From: Virgibacillus doumboii
Lineage (GTDB): Bacteria > Bacillota > Bacilli > Bacillales > Amphibacillaceae
Direction of reading: 5' to 3'
DNA length: 64,000 bases
NCBI RefSeq assembly: GCF_902806455.1
Contig: NZ_CADCWQ010000002.1
Span: forward strand, 124,001 to 188,000
Made by a program: the position numbers and the translations under genes. Below are positions 1 to 13,243 of this stretch, piece after piece; positions within the stretch are counted from its first letter, which is position 1, and every line of letters starts with the position of its first letter. The notes under the pieces were generated by a model, which saw only the letters and a list, made by a program, of their open reading frames with translations, ran no database searches and had not been told where the DNA came from.

Positions 1-1010
1 GTAAAACCAACCTGATGGAAGCTATTTATGTACTTGCCTTTACCAAATCCCATCGTACCCCCAGGGAAAAGGAACTTATCCAATGGGAGCAGGAATATGC
101 TAAAATAGAAGGTAGGACCGTAAAACGAAAACAATCGTTTCCACTTGAAATTATTCTATCGACAAAAGGCAAAAAGGCAAAATTAAACCATATCGAACAA
201 AAAAGGTTGAGCGATTATATCGGAGCATTGAATGTTGTTATGTTTGCACCGGAGGATCTCACCCTGGTTAAAGGACCTCCTCAAACAAGGAGACGGTTTA
301 TTGATATGGAACTTGGCCAAATTCAGCCAAGGTATATTTACCATTTAGGACAATTTCAAAAAATATTAAAACAACGCAATAATTTGCTGAAAAAATTACA
401 GCACAGGGAAAAACAGGACTTGACGATGCTGGAAGTTATGACGGAACAGTTAATTGAGCATGCGGCCACCCTTTTGGAACGGAGATATGTTTTTCTGGAA
501 CTGTTACGTAAATGGGCCAGTCCGATCCATCATGGAATCAGTCGCGAACTGGAAGAGCTTGAAATCAGGTATGCACCGTCAATAGACGTATCAGAAGCAG
601 CAAATAAGGAGAAAATAGAAACTATCTACAGAAATAAATTCCACAATATACAAGAAAAAGAGATTGAACGTGGAACCACGCTGATTGGACCACATCGGGA
701 TGACCTGATTTTCCAGGTAAATAATAAAGATGTTCAGACTTATGGTTCACAAGGGCAGCAGCGTACAACCGCATTATCTGTAAAGCTCGCTGAGATAGAG
801 CTTATCTACAATGAGGTTGGTGAATATCCGATTCTGCTTCTTGATGACGTCCTGAGTGAGCTTGATGATCATAGACAGTCGCATTTATTAAATACGATTC
901 AAGGAAAAGTACAAACCTTTGTATCCACCACCAGTGTCGATGGTATTAACCATGAAACACTTAGAGAAGCTGAACTGTTTCGAGTCATTGATGGCAAAGT
1001 AGATACATAA
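1..1010 (+). CDS. recF: RecF, DNA replication/repair ATPase (5' end missing)
   Basis: RecF is an SMC-like ATPase that loads RecA at single-strand gaps. The window opens inside the Walker A motif: the first complete codons read KTNLMEAIY, so about 36 N-terminal residues lie upstream and 335 are present. The ABC signature region is visible as [10 protein letters not shown] and Walker B as [12 protein letters not shown] near the C terminus. The stop codon is followed after 15 bases by remB. The recF-remB-gyrB-gyrA order is the classic oriC-proximal arrangement of Bacilli. Identification is secure; only the N terminus is unseen. Confidence 0.97.
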   Translation, partial: KTNLMEAIYVLAFTKSHRTPREKELIQWEQEYAKIEGRTVKRKQSFPLEIILSTKGKKAKLNHIEQKRLSDYIGALNVVMFAPEDLTLVKGPPQTRRRFIDMELGQIQPRYIYHLGQFQKILKQRNNLLKKLQHREKQDLTMLEVMTEQLIEHAATLLERRYVFLELLRKWASPIHHGISRELEELEIRYAPSIDVSEAANKEKIETIYRNKFHNIQEKEIERGTTLIGPHRDDLIFQVNNKDVQTYGSQGQQRTTALSVKLAEIELIYNEVGEYPILLLDDVLSELDDHRQSHLLNTIQGKVQTFVSTTSVDGINHETLREAELFRVIDGKVDT

Positions 1011-1025
1011 GTGTGGAGGGATATG

Positions 1026-1304
1026 ATGTTTATTCATATTGGAAATGATAATGTTATTCAATCGAAGGATGTTATCACGATTATTGATCGTAATGTAGTA
1101 ACATCCTCGGGCGTTATGGAAGAAATGATGGAGAATGCCGGAAAACAGGATATAGTATTTGGACCAACTGACGAAGCAAAGTCAGTTGTTATTACGAGTG
1201 AGGAAATTTATTTCAGTTCATTATCGGTTTCAACGTTAAAAAAACGAGCAAGTATGATCTCAACAATAAGTAAGCTTGATGACTTCTCGGATGAACTTGA
1301 GTGA
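1026..1304 (+). CDS. remB: RemB/YaaB, small matrix-regulatory family protein
   Basis: This 92-residue protein begins MFIHIGNDNVIQ, typical of the YaaB/RemB family. That family is related to RemA, a DNA-binding activator of biofilm matrix genes in B. subtilis, and lies between recF and gyrB there too. In-frame starts are GTG at 1011 and ATG at 1023 and 1026. The Shine-Dalgarno GGAGGG at 1015-1020 is best spaced for 1026, so that start is chosen. The B. subtilis protein is about 81 residues, so this one has a slightly longer tail. The biological role here is inferred from family and position. Confidence 0.85.
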   Translation: MFIHIGNDNVIQSKDVITIIDRNVVTSSGVMEEMMENAGKQDIVFGPTDEAKSVVITSEEIYFSSLSVSTLKKRASMISTISKLDDFSDELE

Positions 1305-1336
1305 ATACTGGAAGTAAATAAAAGTTTAACCTCTAA

Positions 1337-3280
<1,944 letters not shown>

Positions 3281-3382
3281 GAAACAACTATGGTTCTTTT
3301 CATAGATAAAAGATATTAAGTCTTTTAATTTAGTGCCCTTAAGGTCGCTTGCGCCTTTGAGATATGATTTGGAGGTAATTTA

Positions 3383-5893
3383 ATGGCGGATCAACAACGT
3401 CCAAACGTTAAGGAAGTAAATATAAGTAAAGAAATGCGCACATCATTTCTTGATTATGCGATGAGTGTAATCGTATCACGTGCACTACCGGATGTGCGTG
3501 ATGGGATGAAGCCGGTTCATCGTAGAATATTGTATGCAATGAATGATCTTGGTATGCATGCAGATAAAGCCTATAAAAAATCGGCTCGTATCGTTGGTGA
3601 AGTAATCGGTAAGTATCACCCGCATGGTGATTCTGCTGTTTACGAAGCAATGGTGCGTATGGCACAGGATTTCAGTTATCGGAATATGCTGGTTGATGGG
3701 CACGGAAATTTTGGTTCCGTCGATGGTGATTCCGCGGCGGCAATGCGGTATACAGAAGCACGGATGTCAAAAATCTCGATGGAACTTTTGCGTGACATCA
3801 ACAAAGATACAATCGATTATCAGGATAACTATGACGGAACAGAGCAGGAACCTGTTGTATTTCCATCACGTTTTCCAAATTTACTTGTTAACGGAACATC
3901 AGGTATTGCAGTAGGAATGGCAACTAATATTCCGCCACACAATCTGGGAGAAACAATTGATGCGGTTCTGGCTATTAGTAAAGAGCCGGAAATTACCATC
4001 GATGAATTGATGGAGAACTATATTCATGGACCTGACTTTCCTACTGCCGGCGAAATTCTTGGCCGCAGTGGAATTCGCAAGGCATACGAGACTGGAAAAG
4101 GTTCGATTACTATTCGTGCCAAAGTACATATCGAGGAACATGCGAATGGTAAATCGACTATTATTGCTACCGAATTGCCATATCAGGTAAATAAGGCAAA
4201 ATTAATCGAAAAGATAGCTGAACTTGTCCGTGATAAACGGATTGATGGTATTACTGATTTACGTGATGAATCAGACCGGAACGGGTTGCGAGTTGTTATT
4301 GAGTTACGCCGTGATGTGAACGCAAATGTTGTACTGAATAATCTATACAAACAGACTGCATTACAGACCAGTTTCGGTATCAATATGCTTGCATTGGTTG
4401 ATGGACAACCTAGAGTGTTAACGGTAAAGCAATGTCTGGAACATTATTTGGAACACCAAAAAGTAATTATTAAACGACGGACAGCGTTTGAACTTCGGAA
4501 AGCTGAAGCACGTGCACATATTCTGGAAGGTCTCCGGATTGCACTTGATCATCTGGATGAAGTCATCTCTCTTATCCGTAATTCCAAAACTGCTGATATA
4601 GCACGTGACGGTTTAATGGAGCGTTACGGTCTATCAGAGAAACAGGCACAGGCTATATTAGATATGCGTCTGCAGCGTTTAACCGGTCTTGAGCGTGAAA
4701 AAATTGAAAGTGAATATAATGATCTTATTAAATTGATTGACGAATTAAAGGCAATTTTAGCTGATGAAGAAAAAGTGCTGGAAATTATTCGTGAAGAGCT
4801 TACAGAAGTAAAGGAAAAATATAATGACCCACGCCGTACCGAAATCGTCATTGGTGGAGCAGACTTTATTGAGGACGAAGATTTAATTCCGGAAGAAAAT
4901 GTTGTTATCACACTTACACATCAAGGATATATTAAACGTCTTCCCGCATCGACATATCGTACGCAAAAACGAGGGGGAAGGGGTATTCAGGGAATGGGTA
5001 CAAACGAAGATGATTTTGTCGAGCATCTGGTATCTACTTCAACCCATGATACTGTCCTTTTCTTTACCAATAAAGGTAAAGTCTATCGTTCCAAAGGGTA
5101 TGAGGTTCCGGAATTCAGCCGTACGGCAAAAGGTATTCCGATCATTAATTTACTGCAAATTGAAAAGGATGAATGGATTAACGCTGTTATCTCAGTAAAT
5201 GAATTCAGTGAAGACTGGTACCTGTTCTTTACAACGCGTCACGGAATATCCAAGCGGACTCAGCTTTCGCATTTCGCCAATATTCGTAAAGGCGGACTTA
5301 TTGCAGTTGGACTGCGGGATGAAGATGAGTTAATCTCCGTGCGTTTAACAGACGGTACAAAAGATATTATGATCGGTACAAGAAATGGTTACCTCATTCG
5401 TTTCCCGGAGGATCAGGTACGCTCGATGGGACGAACAGCTGCAGGGGTCCGGGGTATCTCATTACGCGGCGATGATGAAGTAATATCCATGGAAATCCTT
5501 GATGAAGGACTGCAGATATTGCATGTAACAAATAAGGGTATCGGTAAACGTACACCTGAAGATCAATATCGAGTCACCAAGCGTGGTGGTAAAGGTATTT
5601 TCACTGCCAAACTTGATGATGATAATCATGTCGCAGCCGTCAAAGCTGTAACCGGTGAAGAAGATATTATGCTGATAACAGTTGCCGGCGTATTAATTCG
5701 AATTCCTGTTGAGGGTATCTCGCAAACAGGACGAAATACACGGGGAGTTCGCCTGATACGCGTTCAGGAAGACGAAGAAGTTGCTACCGTTGCAAAAATA
5801 GAAAAAGAAGCGGAAGAAGAAACGGTAGCAGAAGAGGATATAGAATCAGTGGAGGAAAGTTCAGAGGAAGCAGAAAATCAGGAAGACGAATAA
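3383..5893 (+). CDS. gyrA: DNA gyrase subunit A
   Basis: This 836-residue breakage-reunion subunit of gyrase forms the A2B2 enzyme with GyrB. The catalytic tyrosine lies in [13 protein letters not shown] near residue 123. The quinolone-determining region reads [19 protein letters not shown], with the usual Ser and Glu and so no classic resistance substitution. The C-terminal beta-pinwheel carries the GyrA box QKRGGRG. The last 30 or so residues are strongly acidic (runs of Glu), as in many Bacilli. The ribosome site GGAGG precedes the ATG. A strong terminator follows at 5915. Confidence 0.99.
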   Translation: MADQQRPNVKEVNISKEMRTSFLDYAMSVIVSRALPDVRDGMKPVHRRILYAMNDLGMHADKAYKKSARIVGEVIGKYHPHGDSAVYEAMVRMAQDFSYRNMLVDGHGNFGSVDGDSAAAMRYTEARMSKISMELLRDINKDTIDYQDNYDGTEQEPVVFPSRFPNLLVNGTSGIAVGMATNIPPHNLGETIDAVLAISKEPEITIDELMENYIHGPDFPTAGEILGRSGIRKAYETGKGSITIRAKVHIEEHANGKSTIIATELPYQVNKAKLIEKIAELVRDKRIDGITDLRDESDRNGLRVVIELRRDVNANVVLNNLYKQTALQTSFGINMLALVDGQPRVLTVKQCLEHYLEHQKVIIKRRTAFELRKAEARAHILEGLRIALDHLDEVISLIRNSKTADIARDGLMERYGLSEKQAQAILDMRLQRLTGLEREKIESEYNDLIKLIDELKAILADEEKVLEIIREELTEVKEKYNDPRRTEIVIGGADFIEDEDLIPEENVVITLTHQGYIKRLPASTYRTQKRGGRGIQGMGTNEDDFVEHLVSTSTHDTVLFFTNKGKVYRSKGYEVPEFSRTAKGIPIINLLQIEKDEWINAVISVNEFSEDWYLFFTTRHGISKRTQLSHFANIRKGGLIAVGLRDEDELISVRLTDGTKDIMIGTRNGYLIRFPEDQVRSMGRTAAGVRGISLRGDDEVISMEILDEGLQILHVTNKGIGKRTPEDQYRVTKRGGKGIFTAKLDDDNHVAAVKAVTGEEDIMLITVAGVLIRIPVEGISQTGRNTRGVRLIRVQEDEEVATVAKIEKEAEEETVAEEDIESVEESSEEAENQEDE

Positions 5894-5914
5894 CATGCCG
5901 GTGAAATTTTTTGC

Positions 5915-5964
5915 AGGTGACTGCAGAGGAAATACAATACGCTTTCTCTGCAGTCACCTTTTTA
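5915..5964 (+). terminator. Rho-independent terminator after gyrA
   Basis: A perfect 14-bp stem, AGGTGACTGCAGAG pairing with CTCTGCAGTCACCT, has a 17-base loop and is followed by five or more T. It separates gyrA from the HD-GYP gene, whose ribosome site starts only a few bases downstream. Confidence 0.93.
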
Positions 5965-5979
5965 TAAGGGGGGAATTGC

Positions 5980-7074
5980 ATGCGTGTCGAACCAACACAA
6001 CTGGTACCTGGCTGTGTGCTGCTTAATGACGTAAGAGGCAAAACAAATCGCCCTATTATTCCGAAGAAAACGGTTTTAACTGAGGAACACATCTCAGTGC
6101 TTGAAAAGTTTCTTGTTGAGACTGTTGATGTATCAGCAAAGCTTGAAAACGGTGATACGTTTAAACCTGAATTTGTACATAAAGAAGAAGTGAAAGAACA
6201 GACACAGACCAGTGTTCAACAGGAACCGGAATCATTTGAAAAACAGTATAAAAACGCTGTAACAAGTTATAAAACTCTATTTACAAAATGGCAAAACAAC
6301 ATGGCAATTGATATGCCGGAAGTACGTGATATTCTAATTCCATTGTTTGAACGAATGGATGATAGTAGTAAAGTGATTTACACCTTGCATCATTACGCTG
6401 CCAAGAAGGACTATATTTTTCACCATAGTGTGTCTGTTGGAATTTTGTCCGCATTCCTGGCAAAGAAACTGGGTTATGAAAAGGGAGAATGGCTGCAAAT
6501 CGGGCTTGCCGGGTCGTTGAGTGACTGTGGAATGGCCAAAATTGATGAAGCAATTGTGATGAAAAATGGTTCGTTGTCTTACTCGGAACGGGAAGAAATG
6601 AGAAAACACCCGACCTATTCATACCGGTTGGTTGAGAAAGTTCCAACCATTACGAAGGCTGTTAAACTGGCTGTTCTGCAGCATCACGAACGCTTCGATG
6701 GATCAGGGTATCCACTTGGACTGCCAAAAGACAAGATTCACAGTTATGCACGTATTATTGCAGTTTGTGACATGTATCATGCAATGACGTCTGAACGAAT
6801 CTACCGTGAGGGACAAACCCCTTTCAAAGTAATCGAGGAAATCCAAAAATATAAATTTACGAAACTGGATCACCAGGTTGTGGATGCATTTATTGACAGC
6901 CTTACTAATTTTTCAATTGGTACAAAGGTAAGACTGTCAACGAATAAGATTGGTGAAATCGTATTTTTAGATTCTAAAAATCCAACCCGTCCAATCGTAA
7001 AGCTTACGGAAACAGATGAAATTGTTACTTTAACTAATAATCCATCGTTGTTTATCGAAGAAATAATTAATTAA
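5980..7074 (+). CDS. HD-GYP domain protein with degenerate HD dyad
   Basis: This 364-residue protein has a poorly conserved N-terminal 110 residues followed by an HD-GYP domain at about residues 135-300. HD-GYP proteins are usually cyclic-di-GMP phosphodiesterases. Visible signatures are HHS (148-150), QHHERFDGSGYPLGL (from about 234) and ARIIAVCDMYHAMTSERIYR. The eponymous HD, normally L-H-D-I-G-K, reads LSDCGMAK here (S181-D182). The metal-ligand histidine is therefore replaced by serine and catalysis is doubtful; a sensor or binding role is possible. A good GGGGGGAA ribosome site precedes the ATG. The gene sits where B. subtilis carries the rrnO operon. Confidence 0.85.
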   Translation: MRVEPTQLVPGCVLLNDVRGKTNRPIIPKKTVLTEEHISVLEKFLVETVDVSAKLENGDTFKPEFVHKEEVKEQTQTSVQQEPESFEKQYKNAVTSYKTLFTKWQNNMAIDMPEVRDILIPLFERMDDSSKVIYTLHHYAAKKDYIFHHSVSVGILSAFLAKKLGYEKGEWLQIGLAGSLSDCGMAKIDEAIVMKNGSLSYSEREEMRKHPTYSYRLVEKVPTITKAVKLAVLQHHERFDGSGYPLGLPKDKIHSYARIIAVCDMYHAMTSERIYREGQTPFKVIEEIQKYKFTKLDHQVVDAFIDSLTNFSIGTKVRLSTNKIGEIVFLDSKNPTRPIVKLTETDEIVTLTNNPSLFIEEIIN

Positions 7075-7435
7075 ATGAAATTAACGTATTTAATAGCTAA
7101 CGTTTTTATGGAGGTTCTTTTAGTTTTCCAATTTTCATAAATTGCGAAACTCTGCTAAAAATCTGAGTGTACAAAATTAGTTGTCCGTCATCTCATGGAA
7201 TGCATACCCGATGGCGTCAATTGTCGCGTCAATATCTACTTCGGTAGGTTCGGTGGTATATTTTATATCCTTCTCATTTATATAATCGTATGTGAATCTA
7301 AAAAAGTGGCATAGATTTTTAAAAAATTCATGCCACCTTTCCCTCCTGTATTTCGATTGTAATAGTAGAAGATAGTTCCATGAATTAGGGATTGGCTGGA
7401 TACTGCACGATTCACTCCAGTTATTGCGCAATTTC
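7075..7435. other. Intergenic stretch with possible degraded coding remnant
   Basis: No convincing gene is present. On the minus strand about 60 codons ending at 7177 (C-terminal residues ...AIGYAFHEMTDN) form an open frame. Its only start lies inside the neighbouring repeat element, so it may be the tail of a decayed gene. A hairpin at 7306-7336 interrupts it. Confidence 0.35.
7299..7336 (-). terminator. Hairpin with T-run, minus-strand terminator-like
   Basis: GTGGCAT-containing arms (7306-7320 and 7321-7336) are self-complementary over most of their length. On the minus strand the hairpin is followed by six T. It has no intact upstream gene to serve, which fits a decayed locus. Confidence 0.5.
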
Positions 7436-8168
7436 CATAGACTGCGAACTACTTTGATAAAAGTTGAGTGGAAAAACACCGCTCCGGAAATACACTTCGC
7501 TTTCACGTCTCCGGGTACCAAGGCGACATCTGCTCAAAAAGTACGTTTTCGCAGTGTCTTCATAGCCGGGGGCGGCTGCTGAGCTTTTTCGTACGCTTCT
7601 TGTCGCAAGTTTTTCTTGAGATGCCGTACTCCTGCGGGTAGGACGGGTTATGAAAGACAATTGGAGGCGAAAACGTTGATAAAAAGTGGTTCATCAGGGT
7701 TATGAAAGACAATTGGAAGCAAAAACATCGATGAAAAGTGGTTCATCAAGGTTATGAAGGACAATTGGAAGCAAAAACATCGATGAAAAGTGGTTCATCA
7801 AGGTTATGAAGGACAATTGGAGGCGAAAACATCGATGAAAAGTGGTTCATCAGGGTATGAAGGACAATTGGAGGCGAAAACGTCGATGAAAAGTGGTTCA
7901 TCAAGGTTATGAAGGACAATTGGAGGCAAAAACGTTGATGAAAAGTGGTTCATCAGGGTTATGAAAGACAATTAGAAGCAAAAACATCGATGAAAAGTGG
8001 TTCATCAGGGTATGAAAGACAATTAGAAGCAAAAACATCGATGAAAAGTAGTTCATCAAGGGTATGAAGCACAAAAGAAAGCCTAACAACTAAAACTTAT
8101 GAAATTGAGTATATTCTATCTGCTAGGTCAGAGAGCCCCCACTTAATAATACTGTTTCGCAGTTTATG
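7436..8168 (+). repeat. Miniature element A1 with terminal inverted repeats
   Basis: This non-coding element of about 733 bp is bounded by CATAGACTGCGAACTA at the left and an imperfect inverted copy ending TTTCGCAGTTTATG at the right (about 14 of 18 matching). Its left third carries the window-wide core GCTCCGGAAATACACTTCGC at 7481. The middle is a 52-bp tandem array at 7646-8060. The right 100 bp contains CTAGGTCAGAGAGCCCC. Close relatives with the same ends lie at 43332-43754 (inverted) and 52534-53059. Confidence 0.85.
7646..8060 (+). repeat. 52-bp tandem repeat array, eight units (in A1)
   Basis: Units begin at 7646, 7698, 7750, 7802, 7854, 7905, 7957 and 8009, a period of 52 with a one-base deletion in one unit. 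Each has the form GGTTATGAAGGACAATTGG, then a variable purine-rich part, then GATGAAAAGTGGTTCATC with a short GATGAA/TTCATC dyad. Copies differ by scattered substitutions. Confidence 0.93.
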
Positions 8169-8196
8169 TTAACTGTTTACATGATTAATTCACATA

Positions 8197-9153
8197 TCAA
8201 ATCTCACTTTTATGTAAAAGCTCTTTTCCAAGCAGCAGGGGTATTTTTTCCCCTGTTGTTTTTAAAAAGTGTTTGATGAATGGATAGTCGGCGTCCGGTT
8301 TTTCAGCTAACAGCTCTCCCCACCACTCCGATTCATAGCGACACAGCATGCTTAAATTGTATAAAAGCAAATAATGGATCATTACTTCTGAAACAGGTGA
8401 GAAATATTCCCGATACAAAGGAAAATAAATTTTCTCGTTTGCTTTATCTGTGAAAAAAGGTGCAGTTACTTTTTTAAACGGGTTGGATAAATAAACAGAA
8501 ATGGATGCTTTTGTCGTTTCGGTTTGTTCAATTGGCGGCAGATAGGATCTGATTCGCTGAATAAAGGATTTTTTGGTTAAATGATAGTTATCCAATATTC
8601 TTGCCGGAAAATGTAATTCCTTCGTTCCGACATTACCGATAATGGTCATTTTCTGCTGATCTTGCAACTTGAACAAGGCTGACATTTCCGGAACCAGTGC
8701 GAACAGGTAATTCATTTTCATTTTTTCGTTTGGTGTTTTTTTAATTGAAAATAAGTGCTCTGAAAAATAAGGAAATAATCCATTATGCTGTATTTTCACT
8801 TCATCCTGCATAAACGAATAATCCTTTTTCTTGCGCTTTCGGCTTGATACCCCATGTGCGAGTATCGCTGTTGATTCTGGATAATTCGGTCGCAGTGTTA
8901 ACAGGTTTGCTTTTAAGAGATGTATCATCCCATAGAAAAATAATATCGGCTGAAGTAATGTATCCAGTCTTCTGCCATTATCGTAAAATTGTTTTCCGTG
9001 ATTCAAATAGTACATGAATTTCGTGCAGTTTTCGTAGCTTTTCACTGCTGCATCAACATTATCAAGCTTTTGGTAGCAGTCATACAGGTATTTTTGGGCT
9101 GTTTCTTGTGATTGCAAGTATGTATAGAAAGCTGATATGTACTCTTTATACAA
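8197..9153 (-). CDS. yaaC: YaaC-like protein of unknown function
   Basis: This 318-residue cytosolic protein begins MYKEYISAFYTYLQSQETAQ and matches the B. subtilis YaaC family in length, in position (between gyrA and guaB) and in being on the opposite strand. No catalytic motif is recognisable. Several lysine-rich segments (RKRKKKDY) and a mostly helical composition are visible. The start is a TTG codon: on the minus strand a strong GGAGGGG lies six bases before TTG-TAT-AAA, and no ATG is suitably placed. Its function is unknown even in B. subtilis. Confidence 0.85.
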   Translation of the reverse strand: MYKEYISAFYTYLQSQETAQKYLYDCYQKLDNVDAAVKSYENCTKFMYYLNHGKQFYDNGRRLDTLLQPILFFYGMIHLLKANLLTLRPNYPESTAILAHGVSSRKRKKKDYSFMQDEVKIQHNGLFPYFSEHLFSIKKTPNEKMKMNYLFALVPEMSALFKLQDQQKMTIIGNVGTKELHFPARILDNYHLTKKSFIQRIRSYLPPIEQTETTKASISVYLSNPFKKVTAPFFTDKANEKIYFPLYREYFSPVSEVMIHYLLLYNLSMLCRYESEWWGELLAEKPDADYPFIKHFLKTTGEKIPLLLGKELLHKSEI

Positions 9154-9263
9154 AAAAATCCCCTCCTAACTATTAAAATATTTTGAATCTATTTTCTTTT
9201 TTCACACCCTGATTCTCCTGTTGAAAAAGCTTACTTGTTGGCGTATTGTAAATAACAATAGAA

Positions 9264-9292
9264 TTGCAAATATAGTTTGACCAAGATATAAA
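9264..9292 (+). promoter_or_regulatory. Sigma-A promoter for guaB
   Basis: TTGCAA, a 17-base spacer and TATAAA lie about 50 bases upstream of the guaB start. No purine riboswitch fold was seen between this promoter and the gene. Confidence 0.65.
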
Positions 9293-9323
9293 AATATACT
9301 CATTAAGGCATATCAACCAATGA

Positions 9324-10811
<1,488 letters not shown>

Positions 10812-10846
10812 TCTGATTTAATAGTAATTTTTTCCTATTAAAATTG

Positions 10847-10877
10847 ATAGATAGGGACTTTTCCCTGTCTATTTTTT
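10847..10877 (+). terminator. Terminator after guaB
   Basis: An 11-bp stem (ATAGATAGGGA pairing with TCCCTGTCTAT, one G-U pair) and a short loop are followed by five T. Confidence 0.85.
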
Positions 10878-10960
10878 CATCCTTTTTTGTGGTAAAATAT
10901 CTAAGGTATGAAGTGAAAATCTATAAAAAAACTTATTATAATAAGGTGGAGGTAGAGAAC

Positions 10961-12295
10961 GTGAAACACAACTTCAAGAAGGGATTGTCATTTTTACTGG
11001 TTGCTCTGGTAATGATGACTGCAATATTCAGCCAGCCAATTTCTGCTAAAGCAGCAGAAGCATTAGATGTTCAAGCAGAGTCAGCTATCTTAGTTGATGC
11101 AGAGACAGGAAAGATTTTATTTGCTAAAAACCCTAACATGGCGTTACCTCCAGCCAGTATGACCAAAATGATGACGGAGTACCTTGTACAGGAAGCCATC
11201 AAGGAAGGAAAAATCAACTGGGATACGACAACGCAGATTAGTGACTACGCATACAGTATATCCGCAGACCCAACCTTCTCCGGAATCGGATTAACACAGG
11301 ATAAAGCATATACAGTTAGAGAATTATATGAAGCAATGGCTGTATTTTCAGATAACGGTACAACGATTGCACTTGCAGAACTGGTTGCAGGTTCTGAAGG
11401 TGAATTCGTTAAAATGATGAATGCAAAGGCAGAAGAAATGGGTTTACCTGATTATAATTTTGTCAACTCAACCGGTCTTGCCAATTCATCATTGGGAGAA
11501 AATGTCCCTGAAGGAACAGACCCAAATGCGAATAACCGGTTATCGGCAAAGTCTGCAGCACTGCTGGCGTATAATCTGGTAAATGATTTTCCACAGGCAT
11601 TGGATGTAACCAGCATGACAGAAGTAGAATTCGAAGGCTACACAGTAGAGAACCTGAATTGGATGCTGCCACATGAAGCCACATTCCTGAAGCAGTTTCA
11701 ATACAAAGGAATTGATGGATTGAAAACAGGTTACACCGATCTTGCCGGATACTGTTTTACAGGGACAGCTAAACAGAACGGAAACCGCCTGATATCTGTA
11801 GTTATGAAAACAGACAGTAAAGAGGCCCGCTTCCAGGAAACAGCAAAACTGATGGATTACGGATTCTCGCAATTTGAAAAGAAAGAGCTTTTCCCGAAAG
11901 GCTATCAGCTGGAAGATAAATCAACATTGCCTGTCGCTAAGGGGAAAGAAGACAATGTGGAGATTGCAACAAAAGATGATTTTACCATTCCGGTTAAACA
12001 AGGACAGGAAAAGAACTACAGTATTAAATACAATATTGATAAAGATAAGCTGAATAAGGAAGGCGAGTTAACTGCCCCAATTAAAAAAGGTGAAAAGATT
12101 GGAACGGCAGAACTTGTATTTGAAGGTAACGATTATGGCTATATCTCAGCTGGAATTGGCGATTCAACAGTAGATATAGTTGCTCAGAAATCTGTTGAAA
12201 AAGATAATTGGTTTATGCTTACGCTCGGTGCTATTGGCGATTTTTTTGCCAATTTATTCAGTACAGTCGTTGATACTGTTAAAGGCTGGTTCTAA
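10961..12295 (+). CDS. dacA: D-alanyl-D-alanine carboxypeptidase DacA (PBP5 type)
   Basis: This 444-residue low-molecular-weight penicillin-binding protein trims the terminal D-Ala from peptidoglycan pentapeptides. The start is GTG at 10961, preceded by GGTGGAGGTAG; an upstream extension of the frame to 10844 lacks a ribosome site. A signal peptide (MKHNFKKG then a hydrophobic stretch, cleavage near SAKAA) occupies residues 1-32. Active-site motifs are SMTK (S66, K69), SDNG (about S130) and KTG (K255). The C-terminal beta-rich domain ends in a hydrophobic/amphipathic tail expected to anchor it to the membrane. Confidence 0.97.
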   Translation: MKHNFKKGLSFLLVALVMMTAIFSQPISAKAAEALDVQAESAILVDAETGKILFAKNPNMALPPASMTKMMTEYLVQEAIKEGKINWDTTTQISDYAYSISADPTFSGIGLTQDKAYTVRELYEAMAVFSDNGTTIALAELVAGSEGEFVKMMNAKAEEMGLPDYNFVNSTGLANSSLGENVPEGTDPNANNRLSAKSAALLAYNLVNDFPQALDVTSMTEVEFEGYTVENLNWMLPHEATFLKQFQYKGIDGLKTGYTDLAGYCFTGTAKQNGNRLISVVMKTDSKEARFQETAKLMDYGFSQFEKKELFPKGYQLEDKSTLPVAKGKEDNVEIATKDDFTIPVKQGQEKNYSIKYNIDKDKLNKEGELTAPIKKGEKIGTAELVFEGNDYGYISAGIGDSTVDIVAQKSVEKDNWFMLTLGAIGDFFANLFSTVVDTVKGWF

Positions 12296-12343
12296 AGTGT
12301 AAAATAGTTCTGTTAAGAAGTTTCGTATACAGGAGGGAAAACA

Positions 12344-13228
12344 ATGACAAATACAGGTACAGATCGCGTAAAACGCGGCATGGCAGAAATGCAAAAAGGT
12401 GGCGTCATCATGGACGTCGTTAATGCTGAACAAGCAAAAATTGCCGAAGAAGCAGGGGCAGTTGCTGTAATGGCATTGGAACGTGTACCATCTGATATCC
12501 GCGCTGCAGGCGGGGTTGCCCGGATGGCAAGCCCTGAGGTAACAGAAGAGGTACTGAATGCAGTATCCATTCCGGTAATGGCAAAGGCGCGCATCGGACA
12601 TATTGTTGAAGCACGCGTACTGGAAGCAATGGGTGTTGACTATATTGATGAAAGTGAAGTTCTGACACCAGCTGATGAAGAATATCATTTAAAAAAATCA
12701 GACTACACGGTTCCATTTGTTTGCGGCTGCCGTAACCTTGGTGAGGCTGCGCGTCGTATTGGTGAAGGTGCATCCATGCTACGTACAAAAGGTGAACCAG
12801 GTACGGGAAATATTGTTGAAGCTGTTCGCCATATGCGTCAGGTACAGTCGGAAATCAGAAAGCTTACATCCATGTCTGAAGATGAAGTCATGACATTCGC
12901 AAAAGAAATCGGTGCACCATATAATCTTTTATTAGAGATTAGAGAAGAAGGACGTTTGCCGGTTGTTAACTTTGCAGCAGGCGGGGTAGCAACACCAGCT
13001 GATGCTGCTTTAATGATGCAGCTGGGTGCAGATGGTGTATTTGTTGGATCCGGAATTTTCAAATCAAACAATCCGGAGAAATTTGCAAAGGCAATTGTTG
13101 AAGCAACAACACATTACACCGATTATAAATTGATTGGTGAGCTTTCCAAAGGCTTGGGTACCGCAATGAAAGGTATTGAAATGAGTACGTTGGAAGCACA
13201 TGACCGCATGCAGGATCGCAGTGAGTAG
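12344..13228 (+). CDS. pdxS: Pyridoxal 5'-phosphate synthase, PdxS subunit
   Basis: This 294-residue (beta/alpha)8 synthase makes PLP from ribose 5-phosphate, glyceraldehyde 3-phosphate and the ammonia supplied by PdxT. Diagnostic blocks are [21 protein letters not shown], the catalytic-lysine segment [33 protein letters not shown] and the phosphate loop [12 protein letters not shown]. The ribosome site is AGGAGGG. It is followed by pdxT after 15 bases, so the two subunits of the 12+12 complex are co-expressed. Confidence 0.99.
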   Translation: MTNTGTDRVKRGMAEMQKGGVIMDVVNAEQAKIAEEAGAVAVMALERVPSDIRAAGGVARMASPEVTEEVLNAVSIPVMAKARIGHIVEARVLEAMGVDYIDESEVLTPADEEYHLKKSDYTVPFVCGCRNLGEAARRIGEGASMLRTKGEPGTGNIVEAVRHMRQVQSEIRKLTSMSEDEVMTFAKEIGAPYNLLLEIREEGRLPVVNFAAGGVATPADAALMMQLGADGVFVGSGIFKSNNPEKFAKAIVEATTHYTDYKLIGELSKGLGTAMKGIEMSTLEAHDRMQDRSE

Positions 13229-13243
13229 AAAGAAGGAATCCAT

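Noticed and set aside
3485..3703. Quinolone-resistance substitutions in GyrA
   Set aside because: The QRDR residues read GDSAVYE, the usual susceptible-type sequence.
7072..7140. 21-codon ORF starting right after the HD-GYP stop
   Set aside because: It has no ribosome site of its own and no similarity. It probably arises by chance in AT-rich sequence.
7646..8060. Regular direct repeats that could suggest a CRISPR array
   Set aside because: The repeats are contiguous 52-bp units with no unique spacers between constant parts, and no cas genes are nearby. They are tandem repeats.
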